A stretch of DNA of 64,000 nt from Marsupella aquatica (lineage: Eukaryota > Marchantiophyta). Both the position numbers and the translations under genes were made by a program. Positions 1 through 11,332 of the stretch are shown here, in pieces. The first letter of the stretch is position 1. The number at the start of each line of letters is the position of its first letter. The stretch lies in contig OZ316896.1 in assembly GCA_973895155.1 (NCBI GenBank), positions 9,858,001-9,922,000 on the forward strand. Reading direction: 5' to 3'. The notes beneath the pieces were generated by a model, which saw nothing but the letters and a program-made list of their open reading frames with translations, was not told the DNA's origin and made no database searches.

Positions 1-1841
1 CTCGTCGGGTTCCATTGGAACATTCTTATCCGGGACCGCCTCTTTCTGCTGGGCATCCTTCCGAACTCGTTTTTTGTACTTGTCCTTCTTGCGGGATGAC
101 CGAGTAGAAACGCGGTAGCACTTGTCGTCCGCGTGTGTTCCTGTTTGCTCGATTGCTTCTATGAGGTCGATCCACTCGGTGGAGTCGTCCTGCCATTCCA
201 TTGTTACCATTTGTACTACTGCATCCGTAATTGGTGAGGCCGCAGGTTGAGCAGCTCTAACGGTACCGGCCTTCGCGGCTAGCACCAAGGAGCAATGTGA
301 CGTGGAGTGTGCTTCGGTTCGACAGACCTGGCACAATGGAAGCGCTCTCCCATCCCCCTGCTTCCTTTGCTCCGTGCACTCTCGGGCAAAGTGACCAGGT
401 TTCTCGCAATTATAGCAAACCGGGGTCCGCCAAACTCCGGGTTTAGGTGGGATACTTGGATTGCTGACCATCTGGGGGCCACGCTCATTCACCGGGTATG
501 GATAAGGGGTATGGAACCCTGGATTGTGGCCGCTTAGAGTGCGAGCTCCCGTCATACTCATCTGGAACACCGCCTCACCTGGATCCTCGAAGAAGTACTC
601 CATCGTGCATGCCTCTAGCTCGGACTGTCCGGGCTCCAACTCCATCTGGTGCACGCGAGTGTTCCATCTTGGACATTCTTGCACCACATGTCCCGACTGA
701 TAACACTTGGAGCACCAAGCATGCGCTCGGATTTCCGGTGGTTTCTTCTTGTCCGGAGGTTTTTCCGCCAAGTGCACCGACAGTGCCTTCAGCCAGTCTG
801 TGATTTCGTTCAGCTTTTCTACCTCAGCAGCCTTTGGGTCCGTGGTGACGACTTTGGCTCGCGGTTTATGTTTACCCGTATCTGACCATGATCCCTTCTT
901 TCTTCGGTGGTTTTGAGACTCTGACTCGGTCTCGCTGGAGGATGAGCTAGTTGACATCGGGCTACTGGACAGGGAATCACTAGACTCTGAATCAGAGTCT
1001 GACGAAGAGCTGGTCCGGCCCTTCTTCTTATGTCGTCGTTTCTTCTTCCTTTTTTTCTCGTCGTATTCAGAGTCGGAGTCGCTGAAGGTATGATACCTCC
1101 TGCTCTTCTTATGCTTGGTCCTCCTATTAAGCTGAGAGGCGTAGTGCGATTCCTTGAAGGATTCGGCACTATCAATTGCTTGTTGTAGAGTGGTGGTCTT
1201 CTTTTCTAGCACTGAGAACGCCATCCTCTGGGGTAGCGCGTTGACGAACCATTTCCTCAGTAGAGAGTCATCTGGCTTAGGCCGAATCTTGGCGGCAACC
1301 TTCTGGAACCGCTGCAGAAATTTGCGAAGTGAGTCATGCTTACCCATTTGCATTCATCCAATTTTTGACAGGGCCCGAGATTCGATCCCGCGGGCCGAAA
1401 TTCTTGCAAGAACGCCGTTTGGAACTGGCCCTATGTACAACCCAGGGGTTGTAAGTTATACCACGGGCACGCTTCTCCTCGTAGCACGCCTGGAAGAATG
1501 GTTAGCTTAATGGCTTCCTCACCATTCGCCTTGGCCGTGGCCTCGAACTCAGCTATCCATTCATCAGGGTCGTCTGTGGGTCGTCCCTTAAAGGGTCGAT
1601 AGTGAAACCGGGATCGTTGAGACACGTTCTGAGCCGCAGGGGGCCGCAATGCACCTGGTACCTGCGGGGCTGGTGGAACCGGTGGAGTTCCTCCCGCCAT
1701 TGGTGCTTGGGTACCCATCACAACACGCGATCCTGCTTGGGAAGCCGAGCTCCTCGCTTCGCCGGACGTGGTATTCTCTTCCAACCTTGATGCTCCGTTC
1801 AGTTGTTGTAAATACGCAGAACGTGACCGGGTAAGGGGCAT
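1..1841 (-). pseudogene. Ty3/gypsy Gag, partial and decayed
   Basis: This is the structural Gag protein of a minus-strand LTR retrotransposon, running off the left edge. From the ATG at 1841 it reads an Ala/Pro-rich head and then the usual capsid-like segment (FHYRPFKGRPTDDPDEW, ILPGVLRGEA). An in-frame TAG follows the residues NLQPLGCT (near 1431), and a one-base shift near 1350 moves translation to the frame starting MGKHDSLRKF. From there the frame stays open to position 1. It holds an Arg/Lys/Ser-rich stretch (about 1120-930) and two CCHC zinc knuckles, CSKCYQSGHVVQEC near 700 and CYNCEKPGHFAREC near 400. The primer site and LTR lie immediately upstream (1926-3442), as expected for a 5' end. 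Pol is outside the window. Seen: motifs, stop and shift. Inferred: one degenerate Gag. Confidence 0.85.
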
Positions 1842-1925
1842 GCCCCTTCCTTCACATCGAGTACAAAATCAAAAGTTACTAGCTCACTACACGGCTCCAC
1901 TCGTAAGGCAAAATGAGTGCCCCCT

Positions 1926-1945
1926 CCATCTAGCGCCAAAAAAAC
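1926..1945 (-). other. Primer binding site of the left gypsy element
   Basis: Read on the minus strand, the sequence right after the LTR end is TTTTTTGGCGCTAGATGG, beginning with the TGG that pairs with a tRNA CCA tail. TTGGCGCTAG-type sites are common in plant gypsy elements. The Gag start follows about 85 bases further on. The exact tRNA was not determined. Confidence 0.65.
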
Positions 1946-3442
1946 TGGTCGCCGTCCCTGGGCCCTCACTCTTACTATATAAAGTGAACCCCCCTGAGAA
2001 CAGACACCCCCCATGTACCCCTTCTTAATATTTTTGTTCACAAAAAAAATCCCCTTGTTAATGTAAAAATATTAACTTTTCCTATTAAATTTTATCCTTT
2101 TGTAAATTATAATATAGTTTTTCAAGGAATTGAAAACATCCTTGAATTTTTAAAATTGCAAATATCATACTGAAATAGATAAGACTTTATTTTGCATAGG
2201 GGACTTGTATGTTACGCCTTTGTTTAGGGTACATATTTTATATAGTTAAACAAAATTAGTACCAGAGAATTATAGTTCTTCCTGTAGTATACAAACAAGC
2301 ATGGCTACACTATCCTCTCAGTGTTCCTAAAGCCCACGAAACCAAACTTGCCTTATGACGACAAATAATTAAATATCTGATTTACTATATGAACATGTGC
2401 GCAAGTAAAGTGATGACATGTGTGCCAACCATATAGTGACATGTGTACTTGGCATTTTGGGTACCCTTGCATAAGATTAATCTGACATGTATTTGATAAG
2501 AGCCTTATTACTAATATTGTGCTGAATATATATACAGGGATGTTGCCTACTTTAAAAACTATTATAAAAATTAGTTTGCATTACATTAAAAACACCCTTG
2601 CGATGTTCGCACGTCCTCCCTGTATTAGTAACACTTAGGGCCCAGGGGTCGCCGTATGTCGCGCCGCTAACCTGGGCCTTAAATCCAGTTTAGTGCCATG
2701 GTGCGACCTCGACCACTAGTAAGGGTGAGGGTTCGAGCAAGGAGGTGTGCAATGACCTCAATTAGCCCTAAGTCGGGCTAAGTCGATATACTTACCGGTA
2801 TAACACCTGAATAATTCGTACTAGTCATAGGTATATTTGTTTTCCACCGCTAGAATATTCCCTCAGTTAGTGACTCAGACTAACTCCCGGCTTGGGGCCT
2901 TTCAAGCCATCGACACGACAGGACCTTGTGACATACAATGAGGGGCAATCCCTATCATTAGTCCGCACCCGGTACGTCCCTTAAAATGGCGCCTTTACCC
3001 AGACAAAGCATACACACAACACCAGTTACTTGCAGAAACATTAGGGGGAAAAGACTACATTTACTCAGCGAAGCATCAGTTTACATGGTTGACTCGACTT
3101 CAAAGGGGGTCAGCAGGCCCAACGGCAGTCGATGCCCAGTCTCTACGAGACCCTGCCTCGCACTTGCCCAGCAAGCTCGACTCTAGCTCTCACTCCTTGG
3201 TGCACTCTGACCCTGCTCAGGCCGGGACTCTCCGTGCCTCACCTTCCCTTTGCTGAGATAACTAAGCCTTCTCCCCTTCCTTAGCGGAAGGGGACGCCTA
3301 AATACTACAATCACGGAGGAGAGCTGGAGGATACTGCCTTCCGGGATACTACCTACTGACTAACTACCTACTGACTACTGGCCGCGCCGTACTGACTGGT
3401 TGACCGTCGACGACAAGGTGCTGACCGGGATGGCAGCGACCA
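1946..3442 (-). repeat. LTR of the left gypsy element, interrupted by a TIR element
   Basis: The plus-strand reading starts TGGTCG and ends CGACCA, a six-base inverted terminal repeat with TG...CA ends. The primer site abuts its inner end. About 797 bases belong to the LTR; the remaining 700 are the small TIR element at 1956-2647 plus its target duplication. The second LTR is outside the window, so no LTR comparison is possible. No clear polypurine tract lies just outside 3442, so I read this as a 5' LTR inserted next to unrelated retroelement sequence rather than a shared 3' LTR. That choice is an inference. Confidence 0.6.
1956..2647 (+). mobile_element. Non-autonomous TIR element, copy 1 (692 bp)
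   Basis: It starts CCCTGGGCCCTCACTCTTAC and ends with the near inverse (AGTAACACTTAGGGCCCAGGG spans the right end). It is flanked by the perfect 8-bp duplication GTCGCCGT at 1948-1955 and 2648-2655. It is AT-rich and has no long ORF. Copies 2 (56654-57682) and 3 (62168-63471, inverted) share both ends and long internal stretches; this copy lacks part of the middle. An 8-bp duplication fits hAT-like or Zisupton-like families; no transposase with these ends is in the window. Confidence 0.9.
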
Positions 3443-3637
3443 ATCCTATTGACAAATTCTAGTTCGTTGATGGACTCTATCCTACGTTGGCTGATCCTAA
3501 CTCATCCGGCCCTAATTCTTCTTACTGCCGCTAATCGGTGCCTAATGATAGTCATTCTGTCGTTACGCCTAACCAAAAGATGCCGCTGCCTTAACTTCCT
3601 CGCGCGGCGCCTGCTTCCACTCTTCGCTAACTACCCC
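3443..3637. other. Short non-coding spacer between LTR and accessory ORF
   Basis: No coding signal, repeat or clear polypurine tract was found in this spacer. It is the junction between the LTR ending at 3442 and the retroelement accessory ORF that ends near 3638. Confidence 0.4.
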
Positions 3638-5592
3638 TTACGTGTGTGCAGTGGTTGGACCAGGGCTGGTTCCCTTGTCGGGACGAGACCTTGAGCCGCC
3701 TTGATCAAAGGTGGGCCCAGGTTTTCCCCGCTGGAGGATGAGCAGGGTAATGCGGTCCTGCAAAGCCTTGTTGTCCCGTACTGCTTCCTGTGCCTCGTTT
3801 GCAGCTTCATCGGCCTCGGTCTGGAGCCGCGCTACCTCCAAGTTGAGCTGGTCGATGGCGTCGCGATGGACCTGGTCCTGCGCTAGCAATTTATCTCGTT
3901 CAGCGGAGAGACTAGCCACCTGCTGTGCTGCCTGCAGGAATTGTTTGTTGAAGTCGGTCAGGCTGGTAACCCGAGCCAAAGATTCTGAGCGTAATTGAAG
4001 CACAGTGTTATCCAGCTTCTTGAGTTCGACCTGCGCTCCGCTTAACTCCTGGTTTAGTCCGTCCCTCTGTTCGACGGTGTGGACTAACTCCTCGCGTCGG
4101 GTTGTTGCCTCCTCCTCGAGGTGCTCTACCAACATCTGGAGGCGCCCGATCTCATTCCCCTTCGCCATGAGTTCTTCTTCTAGGCGACTTACGATCCGTG
4201 GTTGGTGCTCTAACATGAAGAAGGCTGGTTGAAAGTACGCCGAGACTTATTATCCGATGTACGTCGCCAGCTCCCCAGACATAGTCTGGCTAAACTTCTG
4301 GACCAGGTCGTAGGCCATGGTCCCCGGGGCTACTTGGTAGTCCTCCATCCTCTCGGGTACCGGTGGTTCCTCGGCAGGGGCAATGAGCTCCTCCGTAGTC
4401 AGCACTGGAGAGGGGAAGGTCTCTTCAGGTGGTGGAGGGATTGGGGGTGGTTGTACTGCGGGTAGCGGAGGCTCGACGGAAGGGGGCGGTGGAATTTCCA
4501 CAGGGGGCGGTGGCGGAGTATTAGTCGGGGCTTCCGGCTCGGGGTTTGCCCGAGGGACGGTAGTCCGCGTAGTCGGGGTTGCCTCCTCTGGGGCGGGGAT
4601 GACATTACCCGGGGCTGAGGTGGCCATATTCTTTCCTCTGGCCTCCCGCCGTGCCTTGTACCAGGCGAGGATAATGGCGATATGACTTCCCAAGTAAGTC
4701 TTCCCCCCAATAGCCATACCACCCTGAGCCCGCTTCAGCTCCCCCGAGAATCTTTGGTAGAAGAATTGGGCCCAGTTTCATCGTTTGTACTGTTCCACCT
4801 GCACGATCGTGTAGAGGGAAATCTCGGATCATGGCTCAATCATGTGTAGGGTAGTCCGTATGAAGTTAAGCCGCTCCATACAGGTTAAGTTGGTGCACGC
4901 CCCCTGCTTGTATCCGTTGTCCGTCTTACCCTCGGGTTTGAAGTGCCGCGGCGTATACTCCTTATCCCGAATTCGGATTTCCACCGGCACCGGCCCGGTT
5001 GGTAGGCAGAAAATTTGCGTTAACCGATGCTCCGTGAGTGATAAGGCCTGCCCCGAAACCTTGGTGGTCGACGCGTCAATATCGAAATTGGAGATGAACT
5101 CAAAAATCTCCTTCGGTGATGTCCTTCAGCTTAAAGAACTTCGCTGGAACCTCAAGAATCGCCTCTGCTACCGATCTAAGCCCTTCCTCGCTGAGATATA
5201 GTTCGGTGATGTAGTCTCGCAGCTTGTTGTAGCTAGAATCCCTGGTGATGGCTGTCCTTTCGCAATTAACCAGTGCTACCTTGGTTACCAGCTTCGCGTA
5301 CCTTCGTTCGTAAGCGGCTTTCTCGGGGCAAGAGTACCAGTAAGTCTCGGAGAACTTAGCACCTACCTCGCCAAACAAGGTCCAAAATCCCAAGGCTGTG
5401 AGGGTCATACTAACCTTGTAGTCCGGTTCGTTGAGTCCGCGTTCCCACCCGGCTGGTCCTCTGTCTCGTGGAGGCCTCGCTCGTCTTGACTAAATCTTGC
5501 CACATTCCGCTCTTCTCCCTCGATAATCTCCTTGTAAAGGTCGACTCGATTCGATCAACAGGGCCAATGGGTGGCAACGTCCGCAAATTCAA
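3638..5592 (-). pseudogene. Retroelement accessory ORF (globular, proline-rich, coiled-coil), decayed
   Basis: Several minus-strand reading segments line up as one broken protein. The N-terminal part (5408-5100, continuing open to about 4830) is globular, with a run reading CPEKAAYERRYAKLV. A proline-rich hinge follows at about 4600-4380 (repeated PPPPP). The end, 4216-3638, is a strongly heptad-like coiled coil rich in Glu, Leu, Gln and Arg. Stops and shifts separate the parts near 4830 and 4250. The same order (globular gag-like, acidic or proline-rich linker, coiled coil) is seen downstream of pol in the complete gypsy element at 19734-23382, so I take this as the extra 3' ORF of another such element. 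Function unknown; this is not a family I can name. The piece at 5592-5410 is the least certain. Confidence 0.5.
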
Positions 5593-5940
5593 AGAAAGGT
5601 AGACATGAGCAAATGGCCCGCAGCACCATCGGCTCCTCTCTTATGAAGGTGCCAGGATGAGCCCGAGCGTGAGAAGGCCAGGCCGTTTTGGTCATTGATA
5701 GCGAGCTGAAGTCGGCGCCTCGGTCCAAGCGTGATTCTTCTAACTGATTTTTACTCCGCTGCCACCACCGTACCTCAGTCGCGCGTAATAATCCCCTTCC
5801 TTAACTCGTAATGATTCGATCATCTTAACCTACTCCTAATCTAATCATAATGGCAATAGACGGCTATACGTGCTATTCTACACTATGGCTACGGTCCTAA
5901 TGACCATATAAGTCCTAATCTACGACCTGGGTTTGGTCAA
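5593..5940. other. Non-coding stretch, no feature seen
   Basis: No ORF with coding character and no clear repeat. It separates the gypsy debris from the kinase fragment. Confidence 0.4.
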
Positions 5941-5961
5941 GTGACACGTTACCCGTGTCAC
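5940..5961. repeat. Short perfect hairpin
   Basis: GTGACACG and CGTGTCAC form a perfect eight-base stem around a short loop. It sits exactly where kinase-like coding sequence begins and could mark an element or gene-fragment boundary. No other evidence supports a function. Confidence 0.5.
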
Positions 5962-6431
5962 ACTTTCTTCATTTCAATCACGAGCACGATGTGGCTATTA
6001 AGGTGTATGTTGGTTTATGTGATTTTGGCTTGTCTAAGCATAAATCACAGTGCAAATTACCAGCTAATCGGATGTGGCTCACAACAACAGAAAAAGCAGC
6101 AGCATACCAAAAACAATTTCCACAGTTGGCTCCGGAGCTTGTTCAACCTACCCCTGTCGAGTTTAGCGAAAGTACCAATATATATGCTTTGGGGAATATT
6201 TTTGAGACATTGTTGACAGAGAATTGGGATGGAATGTCTAAGGGTTCACGGTTTTTGGGGAGGGGTTGGAGTGCACAAGTGCATGGCCCCAAATTGGATA
6301 TCATAATTCGTGAAATGATGGCCACGGATGCGAAGAAAAGAATGGATTGTGCTTTTTGGAGTTTGAAGATAGTTCGAACGTTTCCAGATTGCAGATTGCA
6401 TTTGCACAACAGTCCACATCTTAGAGATTAG
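5955..6431 (+). pseudogene. Protein kinase C-lobe fragment
   Basis: The frame carries the end of a protein kinase domain: the metal-binding DFG in CDFGLSKHK, an APE-like LAPEL, a subdomain IX-like run YALGNIFETLL, and a C-terminal IIREMMATDAKKRMD that matches the last kinase helices. The glycine loop, catalytic lysine and HRD loop are not found upstream, where the gypsy debris ends, so only the C-lobe is present. The frame ends at a TAG after a low-complexity tail at 6431. It could be a 5'-truncated pseudogene or the last exon of a gene whose upstream part was displaced. A serine/threonine kinase assignment is reasonable; the subfamily is unknown. A RING-finger gene follows about 170 bases downstream on the same strand. 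Confidence 0.6.
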
Positions 6432-6603
6432 AGATTAGGGTTTACACAGTTTTGTAAAGGTCATCTTAACGATTATATGTCAATTACAATGTTCTGTATT
6501 TTGTTCATAATATTCTATCAAACTTTGTCGTGAATGCCCAAAATTGTGCTAAATGTGTTTGTACAATGTCAAATGTCGCAGACTTTTTGTACACATCGCA
6601 AAC

Positions 6604-8855
6604 ATGGTACGATGGGAATTGTCTTCTGATGATGAAGACAAAGAGTTCACGACACAACATCCTACCATGCAAGATGGTCAAGGACCCTATTGTGACGATG
6701 AAGCTTTTCGTAATACTGTGTTGGATAATCTTACAACCATTGGCATTCACTATGAGGCTAAACCCAAGGTTGATGGAACACCGGCTCAGGGGTCTCACTA
6801 TATGGGGACCTCCCTATCGCCTGCGACGTTTTTAGGCCTCGGACCCCCTAAAATGCAAGAAGAAAAATATTATTTTTTAACCCCTATAAAGTTAGAATAT
6901 TCTTGGAATATTCTAAAAATTGGATTAAAAAGACCCTAATGTTCTTATAAGTCTCAAAATTGAATTTAAAAGACCCTATTGTTCTTCTACAAAAATTCTT
7001 AAGTCTTCCCTTAGAACCAATAAAATGACCCTATCCTTCGTCGCATGTGATATGCCATTTTTGTGGAAGTGAAACCCCCGAGAACACCGGCGCCAAACAC
7101 AAGAAGATGGGAAGATGAGGGTACGAAGGATGAATGGAGTATATTAACGCCCAATATAAATCCTCCCCATGACGAATGGCCTATCAATGCAAAGGAATTG
7201 GAGATGTTGATGCCAAAGAAAGACTTTTGGCCATTAGCACAAAAAGTTTTTCACGATCCGGATGTTTGGGCAACAAGATCATGGGCGCAAGAAAATTCAC
7301 CATGTCCAAAGTAACACATGCAGGTGTTAAATCGCATTGGCAACAACGATATCGAGAGTTTGCTCCACACAAAGCCCAAACAAAAATGAGTTCCGTTTAC
7401 CCTCCTTTTATCCAATGTCTGATTGCTGAATTTATTCTGAAGTGGAAGGTGGATTACCGTTGGGAAAATAGTGCTGGCAAGCTGACTCATCAGGTGCATC
7501 CATCAGTGGTTGCGATTGCAACGAACAGGAATACAACTATTGCAAAGGACCCTTCAATGGAGACTTCCAACAAGGGATCCAAAAGAAAGCTAGATGAGAC
7601 TGGGGAGGGATATGCGCATCAGAAGGGGAAAGCGACTGTACTTCCTCGAGTCTCCATGCCTGATCGTGCAGCACCACCAACCAATGTGGAGTCCACGCAC
7701 ACCAAAAACCCAATCCTTGTAGGTGTTGGGAGTAGAACTCCACATGCAAAGAACAACAATGTTACTGATGCTAACAAGGATAAGTTCAACCTGCACAACA
7801 TATGCAAGAGCTTGGGGGCAGATGTTGCTGAGGTGATTGAGACAAATCTCTGCACGAAGTATGTAGTGGAGCTATGTGAATGTGGCAACATCGAAAAGTT
7901 TAAGTCACAATTGCAACAAGCTGATTTAAAGATGAAATCACTTGAGAAGAACCAGAACGAGCCGACGACCAATTCTGAAGTGATGTTGTACAAGTGTCAA
8001 TTGTTTGACAAGATGGAAGAAATCAATAAGTTGAAAAAACAACTTGCTGAAAAAGAACATCAATGCAATGAACTGGCACGACTTGAGGAGAAGGACAAGA
8101 TCATTAATGATCTTAAAAGTGAACTTGCAACACAAGCAGTCATCATATCAAATCTTCACGAAGAGGTGCAAGAATTTAACAATGGTGCTTTGGGGATGGG
8201 GTCAAACAAAGGGGAAGGAGAATTGTCGTCGCCAAATTTTGTTAACATGCAAATCATAGATCCTACAGGGCACAACAACCTTTTTCCAGATGTGGAGGTT
8301 GACGCGGAAGGTATTGAGAGGTTTTTTGATAAGTGGAAAAAGGATGAAACTATGGCAGCATTTGTTCGTGAAAAGGATGACAAGTGTACTTGGTGCCTAT
8401 ATCCTTGGGGCCCTGAATCTGTTTCCATGTTGGGAACCTGCGGTCATATATGGCATCATGCTTGCTTGTCTAAATGGTTGAAGAAAAGCCGAAAATGTTG
8501 GTGTCGCACACCATTTCATGAACGCGAGTATGAGCAACGAGGATTGTTGAAGCAAATGCCATCAATGGAGACTCAACAAAACACTGAAGAAATGACTGAA
8601 GACACTATACTGGCGATGCAAATAGATGAAACTCCCATTGAACATTTCACAATCAATGAATATAATTTGTCAGATGGGGAATTTGACAGGTTGTTATTCA
8701 GTGGTCGACTCGACGAGTGGAAACAATATGCGACAGCCAACCAGCCATCAATAGATGAGCAAAATTTGCAACGATCCATTCGGCGCCATCGACGACGTCA
8801 ACAACAAGCAGAGGTGAAAACAGAAGCCGTCGACAACAACAACAAAAGGAACTGA
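6604..8855 (+). pseudogene. RING-finger protein gene, probably frameshifted
   Basis: A likely start is the ATG at 6604 (MVRWELSSDDEDKEF). Coding sequence is readable to about 6835 and resumes near 7063; the AT-rich 6836-7060 stretch behaves like an intron or small insertion. Around 7300 the frame TGTCCAAAG runs into a stop, while the neighbouring frame continues unbroken to 8855, which looks like a one-base deletion. The long 3' part has a basic linker, a coiled coil at about 7900-8150 (Lys/Glu/Leu/Gln rich), and a RING-like zinc finger at 8384-8515. That finger has ligands C-x2-C, C-x-H-x2-H-x2-C and a final C-x-C, tighter than the usual C-x2-C. RING proteins are usually E3 ubiquitin ligases; that role is inferred. 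The tail is Gln/Arg rich. The protein family outside the RING was not recognised. Confidence 0.6.
6840..7060. other. AT-rich intron-like or inserted segment with a small tandem duplication
   Basis: It contains two adjacent imperfect copies of a roughly 38-base unit around AAAAGACCCTA(A/T)TGTTCTT, and two GAATATTC palindromes three bases apart. The stretch has many stops in the frame that is open on both sides, so it is either an intron or an insertion. No target duplication was found. Confidence 0.4.
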
Positions 8856-9373
8856 AACCAATAGTCTCTACATTTTGATGTTATTTTTATGCACTTACTA
8901 TTAGAGACCTTTTGTTAAAATAGAAGCGGCATAACCTCTTTGACAATTGTTTTCAACTTGTAATTGGTAAAGAGATTTTGGAGTGACATTACATTGCCTA
9001 TCCCGTTGAGTACATATATTTTTCATTGGGGGCATGACGTCGCCTTTTGGAGAATGTGTATTTTCGTCAGAGTACTCCATCCTCCAATCAGCCATAGGTT
9101 TTGGAAGCATATTGTCGGGCTCACAATCATATTTTTGGACACACAAAATGACACCGTAACAAAATTGGGATTCTAATGATTGAAAGAGTGGGAATGTTGT
9201 TCAATACAGATGTTTACAAGTATGTTAGCGCCTTAGGTTATGTACACCGGTCGCGGGCATAATTACAAAGTAAACTCACAAAAATTTGCCTACATGAGAA
9301 GGTTTGTGAAAGTAATGGAGGTTCGAGACCAATTTGATGGTCGTAATGTGGACTCCCAAAATTTGTCAATTTT
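8856..9373. other. Mostly non-coding region
   Basis: No confident gene. A minus-strand frame at about 9146-8901 (reading CEPDNMLPKPMADWRM) has a protein-like composition and may be a gene fragment, but no family was recognised. Confidence 0.3.
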
Positions 9374-11193
9374 TGCAATTGGTGACAAGTATGGGGAAAA
9401 TAGATGTGATGAGAGACGGTAACACAGTGGACTCAGGTACTGATCCTTCTCTGAAATCATTTCCAAAAGGAGGTCATGTAGCACAATGAGTTCAACAAAG
9501 TCAACATCGCAATGGTTTTAGCCGCCCAAGTTGAGAATGATTTTGTAGAAGGATGTATACCTAAGTCCACTCACTTTTCCTGTCTTTCATAATTTTTTCC
9601 GCTATTGCTGCTACGGCCAATGACATTCATGCACATGCGAACCAAGGCCAACGCCTACTCCTTTGCCCACCGCAAAAATGGGCCCTCATTACAACTTGAA
9701 GTTGAACGGAGTTTATTTGAGTATGAGAGGTGTTCTGAAAGCAAATGCACTCTCAGGTCAAATTTTCAGGTCCTTCGACCAGAAAATTACTGAGTATGCC
9801 ATCAATCCGTTGGTTTCACAACTTCTCTCGTACTCAAATAAACTCTGTTCAACTTCAAGTAGCGCAGCTGCTACGGCCAATGACATTCATGCGCATGCAA
9901 ACCGAGACCAACGCTTACTCCTTTGCCCACCCCAGAAATGGGCCCTCATTACAACTTGAAGTTGAACAAAGTTTATTTCATTATGAGAAGGTTTATTCAA
10001 GCAACGGCACTCTCAGATCAAATTTTCAGGTCCTCTCGACTTTATTATTATTGAATATGTGGGTGCTCCGTTGCGTGAATAAATCTTTTGATAGTGAAAT
10101 GAACTGACCAATGATTGGAGTACGGCTGCTACGGCCTATGGCATTAATTCGCACAATTGCACCTGCCTCTCCTCTCCTTTTCAAATTCCAATTCGAGCTT
10201 GGACATCCTCTCGTCAGCTGGTCTCCACCATTTCAGCTGCTCTTCACGCTAACCGAGATGGCAGCCTCTGGAATCCTCGAACCTATTTTATTTCAATGCA
10301 TCATTCATAGTGTTTGAGGAATCCAGAGGCGTTGCCTTTGGTTCGCATGAAGAGCAGTTGAAAGGGTGAAGACCAGCTGACGAGAGGATGTCCAAGCTCG
10401 AATTGGAATTCAAAAAGGAGAGGATATAAACAGATGAAGTTGACAAGCTTCTCGACCAATACTGACAGTGTATGATTGCATTCCATGGATAATTACATGA
10501 TCATAGTGTAGTCCCTAAACTTGCAATTGGTGACAAGTGTGGGGAAAATAGATGTCATGAGAGTCAATAGCACTGTGGACTCAGGTACTGATCCTTCTCT
10601 GAAATCATTTTTGAAAATGATTATTCACAATGGTTTCGACAATAAGTTGAGAATGATTTTGTAGAAGGATGGGTACCTAAGTCCGATGTGTTCCCGTCTT
10701 TTATCATAATTTCCGCTATTGCTGTCTGTACATAGTCATCATATCTTTTCATAGTGACAAAGTTAGATGTTTTTAGCGACTTGAGATCGGTGACTGTATT
10801 TTGCGTTTGCATATCAATTCGGTGATCGATCTTGCAAAATTCCCGTGACCCTGTCTGATCATCATCATGGCATTGCTCTCCTTGGCCACCAATTGCTCGT
10901 ACAATGAATTGATGCCGTAGCAGCCGTACTCCATTAATTGGGTTCACGACCAGGTACTGAAAACAATTGCTAACGTTTTTCCAATTCTACTCACGCCTAG
11001 TTTATACCGTATAGACTACAACGTACCATGGATAAGCGTACCATGGATAAGTGTACCATGGAGAAGTGCAGACGAAGTGAGGAATTACTGATTATGTGGC
11101 CGATGTGTTCATTTCACAACTTCTCTTGTACTCAAATAAACTCTGCCCAACTTCAAGTAGTGCAGCTGCTACGGTCAACGACATTCAATCATT
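9374..11193. repeat. Mosaic of duplicated segments
   Basis: Three pairs of imperfect direct repeats are visible. One unit of about 175 bases recurs with an offset of 260 (9607-9782 and 9867-10041, both starting GCTGCTACGGCCAATGACAT). A second segment (from GCAATTGGTGACAAGT) occurs at 9374-9600 and 10522-10720. A third (TTCACAACTTCTC...) occurs at 9815-9895 and 11113-11193. A short triplet repeat around GTACCATGGATAAG lies at 11024-11065. Nothing here has convincing coding signal. It may be decayed non-autonomous element or segmental duplication; I cannot say which. Confidence 0.7.
10169..10425. repeat. Long inverted repeat (about 110-bp arms, 37-bp loop)
   Basis: The arms at 10169-10278 and 10316-10425 are about 90 percent identical as inverted copies, sharing runs such as AATTCGAGCTTGGACATCCT. 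A transcript would fold into a long imperfect hairpin. The same peptide-like reading (FQFELGHPLVSW) appears on opposite strands only because the arms are inverted copies. Foldback element and hairpin small-RNA precursor are both possible. Confidence 0.8.
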
Positions 11194-11332
11194 GTACAAT
11201 AATAAAAGGTACAACACACTGCAAGATAATACAATCATGTTACAAAAAATATAACTGTTTATAATTTTGTCTATGTCAGTTAAGACAATATAAGAGTAGC
11301 AACATTTGATATTATCCTAATGGAAAGATGCT
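11194..11332. other. AT-rich 3' flank of the hAT transposase pseudogene
   Basis: No coding sequence. It would be the 3' untranslated or terminal region of the minus-strand transposase gene. I looked for a terminal inverted repeat partner near 27.7-28.1 kb and did not find one. Confidence 0.35.

Noticed and set aside
1350-1430. tRNA-like or insertion sequence between Gag halves
   Set aside because: Translation shows it is Gag sequence with one nonsense codon and a one-base shift.
4383-4685. Gly-rich plus-strand ORF
   Set aside because: It is the antisense shadow of the proline-rich hinge in the minus-strand retroelement accessory ORF.
10111-10486. Two ORFs on opposite strands sharing a peptide
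   Set aside because: The shared peptide comes from the inverted repeat; there is no independent coding evidence.
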